A program made the position numbers and the translations under genes. A stretch of DNA of 64,000 nt, from the NCBI GenBank assembly GCA_963691815.1, contig OY829646.1, positions 25,888,438 to 25,952,437 of the forward strand, read 5' to 3'. The notes below the pieces were generated by a model. It was given only the letters and a program-made list of their open reading frames with translations. It did no database searches and had not been told where the DNA came from. Within the stretch, counting starts at the first letter, position 1. Each line of letters opens with the position of its first letter. This DNA is from Echiichthys vipera (lineage: Eukaryota > Chordata > Actinopteri > Perciformes > Trachinidae). Shown one piece after another: positions 36,929 through 50,803 of this stretch.

Positions 36929-39900
36929 TATATATGCATGAACAAACACCCTCATTTACAGACAGGTTGGGACCCTCCATTTTGCTAACCTGTAAACAAA
37001 CACTCATATTTCTCCATCTCGTTTGCCTGCGGAAGGGACAGTGCATAGATAGCTGATATTACAATTACATTCATCAGTGGCAGTGTGCAGGTAGTGGGCG
37101 TTAAGTTGTAATGGAAAATATGGGAAGCGCTTGTATGGAAAGATTGTGCAGGTCATACAGGGCTTTAAAAGCACTTAATATTCTATATGTGCATTTATAC
37201 TTTCACTTTTATGAATAAATATAGCTTTCTGTCATCTCTGTGCAAAAACATATCTACTGAATCCACTGCAACATGCACAACACTATCTCACAGTTACAGA
37301 CAATAAGAGCTGTGCATGAAGAGTGAGCAGACTACTGATGAGTGAAGAGACGAGAGAATACATATTTATAGTCAATAGTAACATAGTAAGGGGATGCATG
37401 GGTACTGTAGAGATAAAAACAAAGGGAAAGAGCGCTGTGCTTCACAATCTGGAAGGTTATGTACAAGAAAACTGAAAAGACAGATGGGAATTCAGTGAGA
37501 GAGCTACATTTCATTGCAACCTGCTCAGAAGTTTCTTTAGCTAATTTACTGCCTCTGCAACAGCCTGTCCAGTCTGTTCTCCAGGAGTGAGACTGAATCA
37601 CCTCCACGCCTTCAGTGGCTCAGCAGAGGAACGCGGCCATGAGACAGACAAACAGCTGCACAGTGACACAGTGCTGAAGGCTGCTGCAGACATCATCCTT
37701 GGGGGGCTCCATGTGTCCAAGGCAAATCACCTCATCCAGCAAAGCAGACCACTGCTTTCATGGCTGGGGGGTGGACACAAGTCGGGATGGCCAAGCCTCA
37801 GAGCAGAGTGAAACTGGCAGCTGAAGGTTGACGAGGGGAAGTAGCTCAAATTCTCAGACACTACGAAGTGTGAATTGTCAGATCAGACATTGTGCTTCTG
37901 TTTGATACAGCGGGGAAGGCATTTGGATTCTTCAGCCGCCTCAGCTGATTGTGTTATTATTGGATGTGACAACACCACAGCTGAAACAATTAATTGAAGG
38001 ATCAAAAATCGACAGGAAGTTATTAAGTAACAATGTTGAAAATCATTCATCATTTCAGTAATTTATTAAAGTGACAAGATTAAGAGTACAACCATGTTTG
38101 TGACTCTACGAGGCTGTACTTCATGATGCTTTGGGATATCGCAGCACAGGTAAATATTTTACATGTTCACCTTGCCAATTATCACTAAACAAAAAGAACA
38201 GCTGAGAGCCACTCAGACCCAAGAATCCGCCCATGAGCTAGGAGAAAAATAATAACCCCTGGTCTTCTGTTTTATCAGTATAATTAGGCAAACTAATTAA
38301 ATAATATTGGGCTGAAAACTCAAAACCCTAATCTGTCAACACTGCCAATTTACCCACATTGCCATCCCTAGAGGCTAAAACTAACATTGCTAAAATGCTA
38401 AATATTCTGAATACAAATGCTGCATCTTCTCAAGTTTAAGGATCTGCAGCTTTATTTATGTATTTAGTATGTCTATATTCTTGTAAACTGAATATCTTGG
38501 AGTTTTTTTATGTTTTTTTTACTGTTGTTTGAACAGAAAACAGCAATCTGGGCTCCGAGAACTGGAGATGGGCAATTGTCACTATTTTCTGAGATTTTAT
38601 AATAATAACAATTCATCTTTTAATCAAGAAAATAAGCAATATATTGACTTATAATAAAAACTAATATATATTTATCCTATCAGTCTGAAAAATCATTGAC
38701 CTTCGTACTGTAACTGGGGGCCAGACAAAACAGCAAATTATGAGGAGTGATTTATAGGTGATGACCCGGCCTGACAATCAATAACCTCCTTCTGCGGCTA
38801 ATCAAGCATGTTTCTGCAACTGTATGACCTGCATCTCACCCCAGATTTAACAGAAACTGATCGTGGTGATTAATGTAAGAGACCGTTCCCATGACAGCTG
38901 CCCTGAAGACGCAAAGTCCTTTGGCAGCCCAGCGAGTGCTGCGTTTTTAGTCAGGTGCAGGAAAGGTTAACATTGATCATTCATTGGAGGCGAATACTTG
39001 TCAATCATTTATTGTACACATTTTCTTAAAAATACCCACTGAGTCTGTTAGGAACACAACAAGTGAAAGTTTTCAAGTAAAGTGAAACATGAAAATTTGT
39101 GCCAGAGCCAGCAGTGTGGTGGTGATGCGGGGCTATCAAAGTGGACAGCAGAAGATACACATACCAGCTCTCCCTAAAGGCTCAACACACCTGTACACCT
39201 GAGAATGACAGACCTCCAGGAGTCCAAGGACTCCATATTCTACCTGGACACAAGCTGGCGCCTGCTCTGCCCTCGGGTGATGCTTTAGTTAAGATGTCTG
39301 ATGTGCATCAGACAAAGTATAAACCTAATTAACTGCGAAATAACCATTTATGCTACATTTAATAGCCCCTGAGAGCTTCTTTGCATTAGCTTATTTAATT
39401 ATATTGCCTCTCTACTACCTGTTATGAATAATTTACCAGTTGGACATAAATGTTGTTTGCCGGGAACAGGAATCTAAAACTGGATCAAATGAAAGTGCAG
39501 TGTATCCGCTCAGGCATCAGTGTTTGTTAGTATTCAAATGCATTATCATAACATTTTAAAGTGACACAATGAAGAAAAACTGGAGGGTGGATGAAGGGAG
39601 TTAGTGGAAAAGGAATAGGGCTGGTGCAGTAACAGAATTGAAAAGCAGAGGAAACAGAACAAAAGAGGAGAGAGGAAATGAAGGGTTGGGGGTGTGACAG
39701 TGACAGCAATGCAGCCTTTTGAGATAATTGACGCTCTTTCGTCAAAACTTTTACAAGTCCATGTTTGTATGTGTCTTTTCATGTATATGCTGAGAATATT
39801 CTCTGTGTTGGCAGAAAGATCCTGTCTATGTGTAGCTCTGTCTCACCATCTGTTCCTGGCTAGACTGCTGATATCTGTTCTTATAATATCCTGTTTGTCT

Positions 39901-39957
39901 CTCTCAGTCCAGGTGGGGTGCACACGTCTCGTATCTGGATTATTTCCTATTCTTTGT

Positions 39958-40042
39958 CATCCATCCATCCATCCATCCATCCATCCATCCATCCATCCAT
40001 CCATCCATCCATCCATCCATCCATCAATCCATTCATCCATCA
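39958..40042. repeat. (CATC)n tetranucleotide repeat
   Basis: About 16 perfect CATC units are followed by several degenerate ones. An open frame of Pro-Ser-Ile-His repeats across it is an artefact. Confidence 0.95.
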
Positions 40043-43000
40043 TCACAGTAAACCATTAATCCTCCACTTAAACAATTTATTTTGTGAGAGGAATAAGGAG
40101 GAATACAAACCAAAAATAGCCCCCTGCCTTACTCATCCTGAGAGTCTTTCAGAGTCACACAAGGCCACTGTGGGTTGAGACAGCGGTCCCATGTCAGTCT
40201 ATCCTATGCTATGTATCTGCCAGATAAAATGATCACCACTTTAAGTTTGTTGTTGCAGGCAGTTGGTTTGGTTGGCAGGTTTTGTTCTATCAGTAGCTTA
40301 GAGATCAACAGTCAGTGAGAAGCATGACCTTATCCAAGAAGCCTCACTGTTCCTCCAGCTGTTAGAATAACATGATGGGTGCCCGGGCAACACAGAGGCG
40401 AAAAAGAAACACTATGGTGCTGGTACTATACTCCAAACTGGCAGTATTCGCTGGTCAGTTATTCGCAACCCTATCGCCATACAAAAACGTTGTCACTTGA
40501 CAACACCCAGATTACTTTTAATCTAATCAATGCCAGTGCTTATTATGAAGTCTTCATTTTCTACATGATTGTGAATGGCAAGTATGGAAAAGAGTAAGAG
40601 GGAAGATTGTAGTTGCGGCAAATAAACTGTTGATGAGGTTTGTTTAAGGTTGGGCAGCTAAAACATCTGGTTATGGTTAGAACATCTCATCTCGTGGTTA
40701 CAGTTAATAAAACGGCGAACATTAATTGCATAAACTCTGCTCTGCTGCTGTCTTTTATCACCACACACGGTTAGGCTGGCAGAATTTGTTTCAGTACGGG
40801 TGTAAAGGCCGTGACAGTGGGCCGTATACAATAACAGTGTAAACATAAAACATAATTGCAAAAAAACACACACAAAAAAATAATAGTTATACACAATAAA
40901 AACATACAATTACAATAAGGTCGACTTTTGTGTATTGATCCACCGCATGACTTTTGTTGAAGAAGCTCTAGTTAAGGAACTGGCCACTTTAAACTGAGGA
41001 GTGAATAAAAGTTACCATAAAGGTGACAATCACAGGAATGGCATCTAAGTGTGTTTTGACAGTATGTCTTATTAATGAAGACAGAAATAAGGTGTTTGTA
41101 TATCAAGAATCAACACTTCAAAGCTCAATATGTTAATTCTGTACAGCGTATCCTTCGGTCTCACCTCACGAGTCTTACCGAGGCATCAGACTGATTTTAT
41201 AGTTGAATAAACTGTTTTTTAAACATACTTCGTTTACTGTTATTGCATTTTACCAAACAGAAGAGCTTAGAGAGCATCTTTCTTCAAGTCCGTAAATATA
41301 ACTCAGTATACAAAAAAGGCAGATCCAGCTTATTCTTTTCATCCTTCCTGTCTTTCTTGTCTTTACTGTCTCTATATGTCTAGAGACAAGGGTTGCGTCA
41401 ATGAGTTCACTGATTATAAAAGGCACAGTGTATGTCTCTTTCTCTCTTTTGCTTCCTCTTCAAAAGTACTCACTACTGCAAGGCATAACATAGATATACT
41501 CTCTCTCTCTCTCTGCCTCTGTCTCCAATTATCTATTTTTGTCTTCCTCCACCAGCCCCCTATATCTGCCAGTAACATTTTCAACCCACACTGTTCGCAG
41601 TGGTACACTACTTTCTGGATGCACCCAAATTCCACAACCTCTTCTCCGCCATCCTTGGCCGTCTGTTTCCCTTTCCCATTACTACTAGTAAATTAACTTG
41701 TCAATAATTTGCTAGGCACAAAGTAAAACCCAGACATGATGGTATTCAGCGTCAAGTGAGAGGAGAGACAGAAGCAAGGTGATGGTAAACAACAATTAGG
41801 ATGTTGTCTTTAGGATGGACATGCTGCTGCAACATAGTTATGTAAGAGCACAGGCATATCTAACCACACACACTATACACATATATGAATGTTGCAATGT
41901 GTTTGTAATGTGTTATAGGTTTGTAATTGTGATGTCAACTAAAATGAATACATTTTTGGGATAAGAAGTTAGGGTCTGTCTCAAAGGTGCTTTTTTTTTG
42001 TAGACTGTAAAAAAAAGTCCTCTTTTTTTCACAGACACTTCAAAATAACTTCGCTGCACAAACTCCCTTTTTAAATCATACCATATGACCAATACTTTTA
42101 GAGAATGATTTAAAGTAATAATCTTGAAGATTTTCATAAAATAACTGTCTGTTAAGTTACTATCTATCGCCAAATTAGGTAACACAATGGGGCTTGAGCC
42201 TTTGCCCCACTGTGGTGACATTCCCAGGGAAAAAAAGTCACAAGTGGCGTACAGTTAGTGATGGGCTTTCGATCACCCAGCAGCCATTGGTACGCCAAAG
42301 AGGGTAGGCGGTCAAACATGCTTTTACACTGCCAAATAACGCCACACCGACAACACTGTTTGGATCCCGGCAAAGTGAAATCCCAGGGGCACTTGCAATT
42401 ACTGCTTATGCCATAAGTGCTGCCGAAGAGAACAAAACAGAGTTACAGATTGTCACTATAGTAGCGGAGGTCCCCTAACCTTAGATAAGCAGTCATCTAA
42501 CCAAGTCATTTTTTGTGCCTAAACCCAACCAAACCTTAGCCATCTCAATGTCTCAAGCAGATGACCTCATCCTGTCTATATGGGCGTCAGATCAGAATCC
42601 GTACATTTCTCACTAGAGGGCATGGACAAACAATGTATTTTGTCTTTTAATTTTGAGAGGTGACATAGAAAATAAATAGCACTTCAATAGTGACAAGTAA
42701 GAGTCAACATATATTGCACATTTTGGTGATTTTACTTTCAACTACTGGACTGACAAATGTTCTGATGTGTTTCAAAATGACGCCTTCATCAGAGGAAAAA
42801 GAAATGTTTTTGTTGATACTTTCATTTCGATTTGTACACCATGAGGGAAATTTTCCTGACAGTTTACTGAAACTGAAGAATGTATTCATTCAGCCCTGCT
42901 CATCACACACAAACCCATCTCCCTCTCTGTGACGCATTGTGTCTTTTTTGCCCCCCTCCTGTCTGACTTTTCTATTCAGCCATCACTTTGATGTGATCGT

Positions 43001-44074
43001 CTATCATATTCCTCTTTGGTTGTAAATATGTGCAGAGAACAGAGCAATATTTCCCCTTTCATGGTGTCTTGTCCCTTGAGTCTGTAAATCTAAGTGGATT
43101 GCTTCCCAATATTGTGTCTCAGAGCAAAAGAGGGAATATAAATACCTTTGTTTCACATTTTATTAATTATTGCTCTGTCTCTCTCTTCTTTCTTGCAGCT
43201 TGTCTCAAACTACTTATAAGATTCCAGCCCATTAGTTTTGAACCATGACATAATTAAACGTTTCCCTCTGAATCTGAATGCTATACTAATATTAAGCAAT
43301 TATCTCAGACATTCATGTGCTGGATTAATAATGATTCTTTATTGCACCTTGCACTGAGGCCTACTTGACGCCTGACATTTACACCTGGGCTGCTCTGGAG
43401 AGATTACTCCACTGCAGGAAGACCTTGACAAATCAACAACAGTAAAGTATCCCCGCTTATGCTCCACAATGCAGTCGTTCCTCTCATTCATCACAAACTT
43501 TTACAAGAGAAACAATTGACTGTGCTCTTCTCAAGAAATACATATTACCATACACAGAGATATTTCCATTTAAATTTGTTTATTTTACTCAATCTTGTTT
43601 TTGGTGTTCAGTTCAGGGAAAATCGATGGACTTGGCGTTGTTTTGATAAGTGATCTCACTTTCTATTTTATTTTCACATGTTTTTCTTATTGTGCAGTCA
43701 AGGGAATATCAATAAAACTAGAGTTGGTTTATTCATTTCAGAATGACTTTTCACTCTTACTGTTACAAATGAACTCTTCGTATTCTTTGCTAGGACAGCA
43801 ATGGACTATTCAGAAGCCACAGAACTTACAATGCGGCATCAAAATGCAATCCCATTCACTGACATCCGCACAAATGAGACCCTGAACACTCGAATACATA
43901 ATTACACGATGACAAGTTGAACAGGTAGATTTACAGTGTTTTTATGGTTCATTATGTGGCAGCTCCACCATCAGAACACCATCATATTGGCACCATCATA
44001 TTTTAAAGAGATCATACTACCTTAGTACCCGACTAGAACACTACACTCTCAGAATTAAGGGTAACTTGTCGTTC

Positions 44075-44778
44075 CTAGAGTCTCCAGAAGTGGAACGGGA
44101 GCCAGAGCCTTCAGCTACCAAGCTTCTCTTCTTTGGAACCAATTTGCAGTTTTGGATTGTGTACGCAGAGGCCGTCTTGGCCTCCCCCTGAACTGGCTCA
44201 GGTTAGGGGGTTGCCTTGGACCAGCCTTTATATCTATGCTGCTATAGGCCTGGTCTGCCTGTGTACTTCTTGTGATACTCTGAGCTTCTCTGTCCTGCAC
44301 TCTCTCTCTCTGTTTGTATCATTCCCATTAATGCATGTTACAAACTTCACTTCTTTCCCAGTCCTTGTGCTTTCTCTTCTCACAGGTGTCCTTGGCTTGT
44401 GGCTGTACCTGCTGCTGTTGTCCTGCTTGACGCTTCCTGCAACTATTAGTATTATTAATAATACTTTGTTATCATTACTTTTATTATTGTTACAATTCAT
44501 ATCATTCTAGCCTGTCCTGTGTCACTACTATTTTAAGTCATATTCCTATTATAATCCGGCAGATGAGCCGGGTCTGTTCCAACGTTCCTGCCTTTTAAAA
44601 GGAAGATTTTTATTGCCACTGTGTGCAAGATTGCTACATGTACTGTTGCTCATGGGGAAATTGTTGGGTTTCTGTATATCATGAATAAATCAGTGTGGTC
44701 TAGACCTACTCTATTAGTATCTTGAGATAACCTTTGTCATGATTTGGCACTATAGATACAATTGAATTGAATTGAATG
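44075..44778 (+). mobile_element. LINE 3' end, long fragment
   Basis: The 5' part encodes RAFSYQASLLWNQFAV (from about 44,104), the C-terminal tail of a LINE ORF2 ('SYxAxxLWN' motif). A long 3' UTR follows with landmarks GCTGCTATAGGCCTGGTCTG, CTGTTCCAACGTTCCTGCC, CATGGGGAAATTGTTGGGTT and GGTCTAGACCTACTC. It ends in an ATTGAATTGAATTGAATGA tail. The order matches an abundant percomorph LINE 3' end known to me. It is 5' truncated and lacks the reverse transcriptase. Confidence 0.7.
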
Positions 44779-45091
44779 ACATGAAGGCGAAAACACAAAT
44801 CTACACATACAGAACAACTAAAAAAGATCTCCCGTCCACCTTCTGATCAGCTTCCTGTGCAGGGTTACCATAAGTGACATACTGAAGATGTCTATTGTTC
44901 TTAAATGGTCTATAAGGCTATAGCCTGTTTTGCCACTTGAACCTTTTGACTGAAACAGATGATGTATTATGCTTAAAGGCTGTCTGCAGTGTCACAATGA
45001 ATCAGATCAACAGCTCAGATTCATTCTCAAAAAATGTATAGCCCCAGCCACCAGCTTTAATTTTCATGTTGCGTTAGATTAAAGTCTAGTC

Positions 45092-45316
45092 CAGAGGTTT
45101 TCAAAGTGAGGCAGGCCTACCCAGGGGCACTCCAAACTGTTTTAATGGAGTGAAAGAAAAAAAATGTTAGTTATGTCAAACAGCGATATTAAGCTATATC
45201 TTAGCTCGATTGTTGAGTTTCTATGGGATCAAATAATATAATAATAAAGAAAATGAGCAAAACCCAGAAGGAAACTAAGAGAGGAGGCACACAGTCTCAG
45301 ATTTTAAAAGCCCCTG
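45092..45316. mobile_element. Possible hAT-like MITE, 225 bp
   Basis: The left end CAGAGGTTTTCAAAGTG and the reverse complement of the right end, CAGGGGCTTTTAAAATC, form hAT-like terminal inverted repeats (CAGxGGxTTTxAAA). The flanking 8-mers GTCTAGTC and GTCTAAAT share 5 of 8 bases, a weak target duplication. No coding capacity. Confidence 0.5.
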
Positions 45317-46955
45317 GTCTAAATGATGCAGAAATATATTTGTTTTGCTAGAAACAAAATTGCAATTTTTGTTAAAAGCAAAAATGTCTGACCACATGTT
45401 ACAATGCCCGAGTGGCCATAGAGGCAAGTAAGGAACAGCACAAGAGGTCAGGTGGCATTTAAGAATATGAATCTGCGGGTTAAATAAAACACAACTATTT
45501 CTCCTGTGAGGTTGATTTGTGACATAAGCGCAACAGGAAGATGTCAGTCAAACTTATATACCTGAAAATATGTTGTGATCAGCCAGGTAAGTGTGTTTCT
45601 GTCAATTTTAGCCAGTGGGTAAAATCATGATTGTTTTCGCAGCTGTTGGCTCAAAAATAAAAATGAGCTGTAGTTTCAACTCCCTGACAAATTGCACTTA
45701 CCCGTGAAGTGATTAAATTTAATCAACATGCCTGAGCAGTGCTTAGTTGGATGTTTTAAGTTGTCACATGCTTTTAAACCGTTTTAAACATGCTTGAGAG
45801 TCATGCAGCAGGATCAATTTTCTGGGGCAAACTGTATATCTGGCGACACATGTTGACACGCATTATTACCTGTTCAAGTTTTATACCAGTGCTTTTATTT
45901 TAAATCTGCATACTACAATGTGTGGAACTAATTGGGATTATGTTGATGTAATGTAACGTGATGCTAGGGATTTCTGTGTCCCTGAAAAGTGAGTCTCTAT
46001 GACTGAATCAATGTAACTGATAGTGAAAACTTATATTAGACAATTACATGAACAGAGAAGCTGTCTTTAACATGGATTGGAGTGCAGGGGAGGCCGGTTA
46101 GTTTAATTAGAGATTCTAAATGGCTGCAGGTGTGAATGTGAATAAATGTTTTTCTGTCTACATGTGTTAACTCCTCGATGTACTGATAGTCCGCTCAGAT
46201 TTGATCCTGCTTGAACAGCTGTTTGTCAGAGTTACAGATTTACAGTTTCTGCTGGTTTCTCCTTGGCTCAACGTTTTTCACATTTGTTTTTGTTTCATCA
46301 TCATGTCAGTTTAATGGAAGATATTCACTTGATGGAAAAAATGTATCCAATTGGAAGTGACGGTTTACCCGAGTATGTGAACATTTGAAATATCAAAATC
46401 AGCACTTTTATATTTTACAGCCTATGCTATTTCATTGAGACATGTTTTCACTTTACACTGGGCAGGAAGATAGTAATTTAATTCCATCAACTAAAAAGGA
46501 CTGTACTTGATATTCAACACATTAATATAGCAGCAAATATAATTTTTTTTTCTATGTAAAGATATAGTGGCATCCTGAGGAGAAAATGAAGTCACTCTCC
46601 CTCTGTGTGTGTGGTAATCTGAGCTTTTCTGTAGTTTGTTGTGATAGAGGGCCTGGACACTGGAGCATGTTAGTGCATGTCGCCGTGAAAAAATGTCTGT
46701 ATTTCCCGTATTGGGCTGAGAGCCGTGTCGAGGCGATCCCAACCTACTTTTTTTTCGGTATTTCTAGTAGAGCACCTTTATTGAGGAGACATTTCCTGGG
46801 ATTTCTATTATTATTGTTATTAGGCTATTATTGGCTCCTATTTGTATGCGCAGAAATCATCCAAGCATCAGCTGCATTTACAGAAAACTTCAGTATCAGT
46901 ATTTCCAAAATATAAAAACCTGCTTTTTGACTTGCACAGCTCTTTCTCTCTCTTT

Positions 46956-46967
46956 CACACACACACA

Positions 46968-47048
<81 letters not shown>
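46956..47048. repeat. (CA)n microsatellite, about 90 bp
   Basis: CA array with an early AAACACG interruption, then uninterrupted to 47,048. Confidence 0.95.
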
Positions 47049-47050
<2 letters not shown>

Positions 47051-48510
47051 GTCATGTCATCATGAAATCACTTCTGGTTGCAGTTGGTGACTCATCTTTT
47101 GTCCCAGGTGAAACCATATCTAGTAACGAGGTCGAAGACATTTTGGGGAGGGATGATGCAGAGTGCCACTGAGCAGGGACCGCCACCACTCACCACATGG
47201 GGAACTCCTCACTAAACAGCACAGCTGGTAAAAACAAAGATATTAGCTGATCCTAAAGCCTGACAGCTGCACATAAAAAATGAAATGTTGTATTCCCTTG
47301 CCAACAATATTACATCATTATCAACATGCTGCTCAGATGTCAGAAATGGAGAGTTATAGAGAGATGTCTAACACTGTGTGGTATTGTATTCTTACCATTT
47401 TAACTGAATGAAACTGGGATGGATTCTGGCCAGAACTGCACTGCTGTTTTCTCACTTACTTTGCATTATCATTTACAGTTGGACAGTTTTAGAACATTAC
47501 ATGCAATAAAATGGTGAATCTAATACAAGTCTACAAGTTCAACACTGCATGTGATGCCCATACTGTACATAAAATTATGTTTAGTATACATACTTTAGTA
47601 TGTGGGTGTGGTGGATACAAGACAAGACCTATTAGTGTTTATTCAACATACAACATGCATAACAAGACACAGGCTGCGTCATGTCGACAGACATTCAGAA
47701 GCAATTCTCCTCCAGCATCAGGTGTTAGTCAATGACCTCGACCTCAGTTCAAAGATTGGGAGTAAAAAAAAAAATACTCTGCATGGCTCTGGCAGAGGCA
47801 CCAGCCATTTACTCCATCATTACTTATCCTGATGGAGGAGTCCGTGTCATTACACACCGTCTGCTTTCTAATTCTCCCTCTCCGACCACATCGGAGGACA
47901 CACATCCGTGGCCACTCAATTACCGACTCCAGTACAAACACACGCACTTCGTGGCGACACCAACATGGCACGCTGCTCATCAATATGACCGAGGATGTAT
48001 GACCTTGTGCATTTACGCTCAGGTCACCTCGTGCGAAAAAAAAAAAAAAATACCGACCGAATCGGACACAACAAGTGCTCAAGTGGCTGTCTCGCACAGA
48101 CAGTCACCCCATTGCAACCTTGGGTGTATAGCTATATGCAACAGCCCTTCTCGCTGTCATGCAAGGCTGTTTGGTGAAAGGCAGACAGGCAACAACAGAC
48201 CCATGACCGCAGTTAACATCAGCTTGTTGGAATGACCCCCAGCATCATTACTTGACATCAACATGACACACTCAAGGGCATCTGGCAACCAACGCGAGAG
48301 CTTTGAACTATTCAGAGTGTCTGGGTTAAAACCATCCCCCGATGGCCGCTGAAATCTTTTGCTCACCTTTGCTGTTATCTTCTTCTCTGTTGAGATGCAT
48401 GACTCTTCTTACCATGTACTCATTTAGGCTGTCTCTGTGCTTGTAGCAAAGCTGTGCTCTTTCCAAAAGAGTTCTCAAGATAAACTCTTATTCCAATGTT
48501 GGATTTTTAG

Positions 48511-48606
48511 GTCCTTTTTGCCCGCTTATTGTCTTGTTCGGCTGGCACGCATGGACGCGCCTGCACTTGTGCGTCCTCCTCCTCCTTGTTGTGCTGGATG
48601 GAGCAG
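48511..48606 (+). other. Weak candidate exon with hydrophobic segment
   Basis: A 96-bp stretch lies between an AG (48,509-48,510) and a GTAGTC donor (48,607). It is open in one frame and encodes LHLCVLLLLVVLDGA, a signal-peptide-like or membrane-like segment. Both boundaries have the same phase, so it could be a cassette exon. It lacks an in-frame ATG, the polypyrimidine tract is poor, and I know no homologue. It may be a chance open frame in a CpG-richer patch. Confidence 0.15.
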
Positions 48607-49891
48607 GTAGTCTAGGTGATGTTGAGAGTCTGGTGTATTTTGTTCTCTCTCTCTCTGTCTCTCACTTTCTCCCTGTGTCTCTCTCAGTCTCTTTTTTCTC
48701 TCAGCCCAGAGACGCTCAAAGCCAGGGATGGTCGCAGAGAAGGTTTTAGGGAGGAGACGGCTGGCAGACGGGCGGGGTGACGTGAAGTGAAGTCGGTAGG
48801 AGGTCGTCTACTCAGCTGAGGCGAGAAATCCGTGCGCCCTCAGTGATGTTGACCGATTCGTCAGAGGCTCCATACAATTTTTGCGCACACTTTCACTCTG
48901 GAACTACACATTTATGAGCAGCTCATGATGATGATTGAACAGAAATAAATATGGGATATGCATATTCATTTATATATAGGCCATTATGGCTCATATTTAC
49001 AACAAAATGGCCATGGAATACAGCTTTCATGCTTCTTGTGGCCACCCATTTTGATAATAGTGGTAATTATGAGAGACAGACAGTCTATTCGTGTGTGTAC
49101 AATGGTACAGAAGCCTGTCGCTGCTCTGTGACATGAAACGAGCGCAGAAGTACAGATAAATTGCTGGTAATGTGACTAGAAATGACATGAATCAATGTTT
49201 TGTGACAACCAGTCCTCATCATCAATTATCCTTTTACCGGTCCTTTCACTGTGGGATAAATACTCAATAGGATTCACCTATGAATACCTGCACACAAATA
49301 TACCCTTTACGCACAACCTGCCGAAGTTGTATCCTTCCATCCCTCGCTTACGTGTTGAGCCTTTTTTTTCCATTAGTGTCAGTGTCACGAGCAGCATGTG
49401 GGCTTTCATTATCACCATCATGCCATTACAGCCAATAGGCCCATACAGTCTATAAGGCACATTTACTCACAGTTCACGTTCGCCAAGAGCCACGCGCATA
49501 ACGTGGCTCACTGGCGGTCTCTAGTGTTACACATCAATCAGTGGCAGTCAGCTGGGTGCTGTTGGGGGTGATCCTTTCTCCTATCCATTATTAGACTGTC
49601 AAATATATATATTTAAGATACACCAGGTGCAAAGTAAATGGTCATTTAAATGTCAAAACCTTTGACTGATATAACTAAACTTACAATGTGCATGGTTCAC
49701 TAGCAGTGAAAGGAAAATAACATGTAACAAAAATATTAATATGATTGATGTGAATATAATATACATTACATGAGATTTAAGAGTGACAAGGAAGTATTTA
49801 AAAACAATCCAAATGACTATAAAGCTGGTTAGTCTTTTTCTGTTCTGTCCTAATGTTGTGTAACATGGGTATCATCTGTCTACAGTTTTTG

Positions 49892-50150
49892 TAATTCAAT
49901 TCAGTTCAATTCATTTTGATTTATAGTGCCAAATCATAACAAAAGTTATCTCAGGACACTTTACAGAGTAGGTATAGACCATACTCTATGACTTATTTAA
50001 GATTTACATAGACCCAACAATTCCTCCATAGAGTACGGTGGCAATGAAAACCTTCCCTATAACAGGCACGTCTGACAGACTCAGCTCTATGGAGGTATGG
50101 AGGAAGTCACTGACAAAGTTCTCACAGCCCGAAACCAAAACTCTCTCCAT
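49892..50150 (-). mobile_element. LINE 3' end (copy 1)
   Basis: In reverse orientation this is the same 3' UTR family as 44,075-44,778. It contains TATGATTTGGCACTATAAAT and an AATTGAACTGAATTGAAT tail. It was present before the segmental duplication, because the same insertion lies at 57,111. Confidence 0.6.
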
Positions 50151-50781
50151 GTCACTAGATTATGATCTTACTATGGTCAGCTGGTAACTGATATGATTGT
50201 ATTGCAACAAAATGTTTATTCATTATTTAATACATCTGCTTTATACAACATTCAGTGCATATCTCAACTTCTAGGGGGTCACGTGGTGCAGATTGTAAAG
50301 TTCTTTGAGGCAAATTTCTTTATTTGTGATTTGTGGTCTACATATGAAACAGATTTCTTTTGACTGCACGTATCTTATTTAATCATAATGGAATAGCATT
50401 AAATGTATCATCACAAATCAGAATATTATTGTTGTATAAGAAGTGGCCGTTTTTAATTACCAGCTTAAGATGGTAAAGGACAATTCAACTGTTTGAGCAT
50501 GTTTTTTGAAAAGTATTTGACCTTTATTAGATTTTCTTCTGTCTTATAAAGACCGTTTGTCGGAAAAATATCCCATCAACCCACAGCCCTTAGTGTGTCT
50601 GTCTAGAGTGACTTTTTTTTGTTACTATCTGCCTGAAGGCAACTGGAGAAGGCAAACTATTTTAATACACAGCGACATCTAGAGGATTTATTTAGCGTAA
50701 CATACCAAAAGCAAATGGTAGCATTAACAACTAAGACACACACAAACAACTTTTCCTGTTTCAAGCTCCTCATTGCATCAG

Positions 50782-50803
50782 CCCCCCCCCCCCCCCCCCC
50801 CCC
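50782..50803. repeat. PolyC run, 22 bases
   Basis: A mononucleotide C run. The equivalent position in copy 2 (about 58,000) has only seven C followed by T, so the tract has changed length since duplication or is partly an assembly error. Confidence 0.9.

Larger units (their letters stand above)
32362..44074. other. Long unassigned stretch with scattered repeat pieces
   Basis: About 11.7 kb without an exon I can support. It holds the simple repeats and repeat fragments listed separately. Short pieces near 35,748-35,805 (CATGGTTTGGGTTGAAATAA) and 42,500-42,540 (TGTGCCTAAACCCAACCAAA) look like further copies of a high-copy fish repeat. A moderately GC-rich patch at about 37,560-37,830 shows no clear exon. 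Confidence 0.45.
44779..49270. other. Unassigned stretch before the SAA duplication
   Basis: Holds a hAT-like MITE candidate (45,092-45,316), a CA array (46,956-47,048) and a somewhat CpG-richer patch (about 47,860-48,830). One weak exon candidate is listed separately. I recognise no gene. Confidence 0.45.

Noticed and set aside
39694..40178. Open frames with Pro-Ser-Ile-His repeats
   Set aside because: Translation of the (CATC)n repeat, with no sign of a gene.
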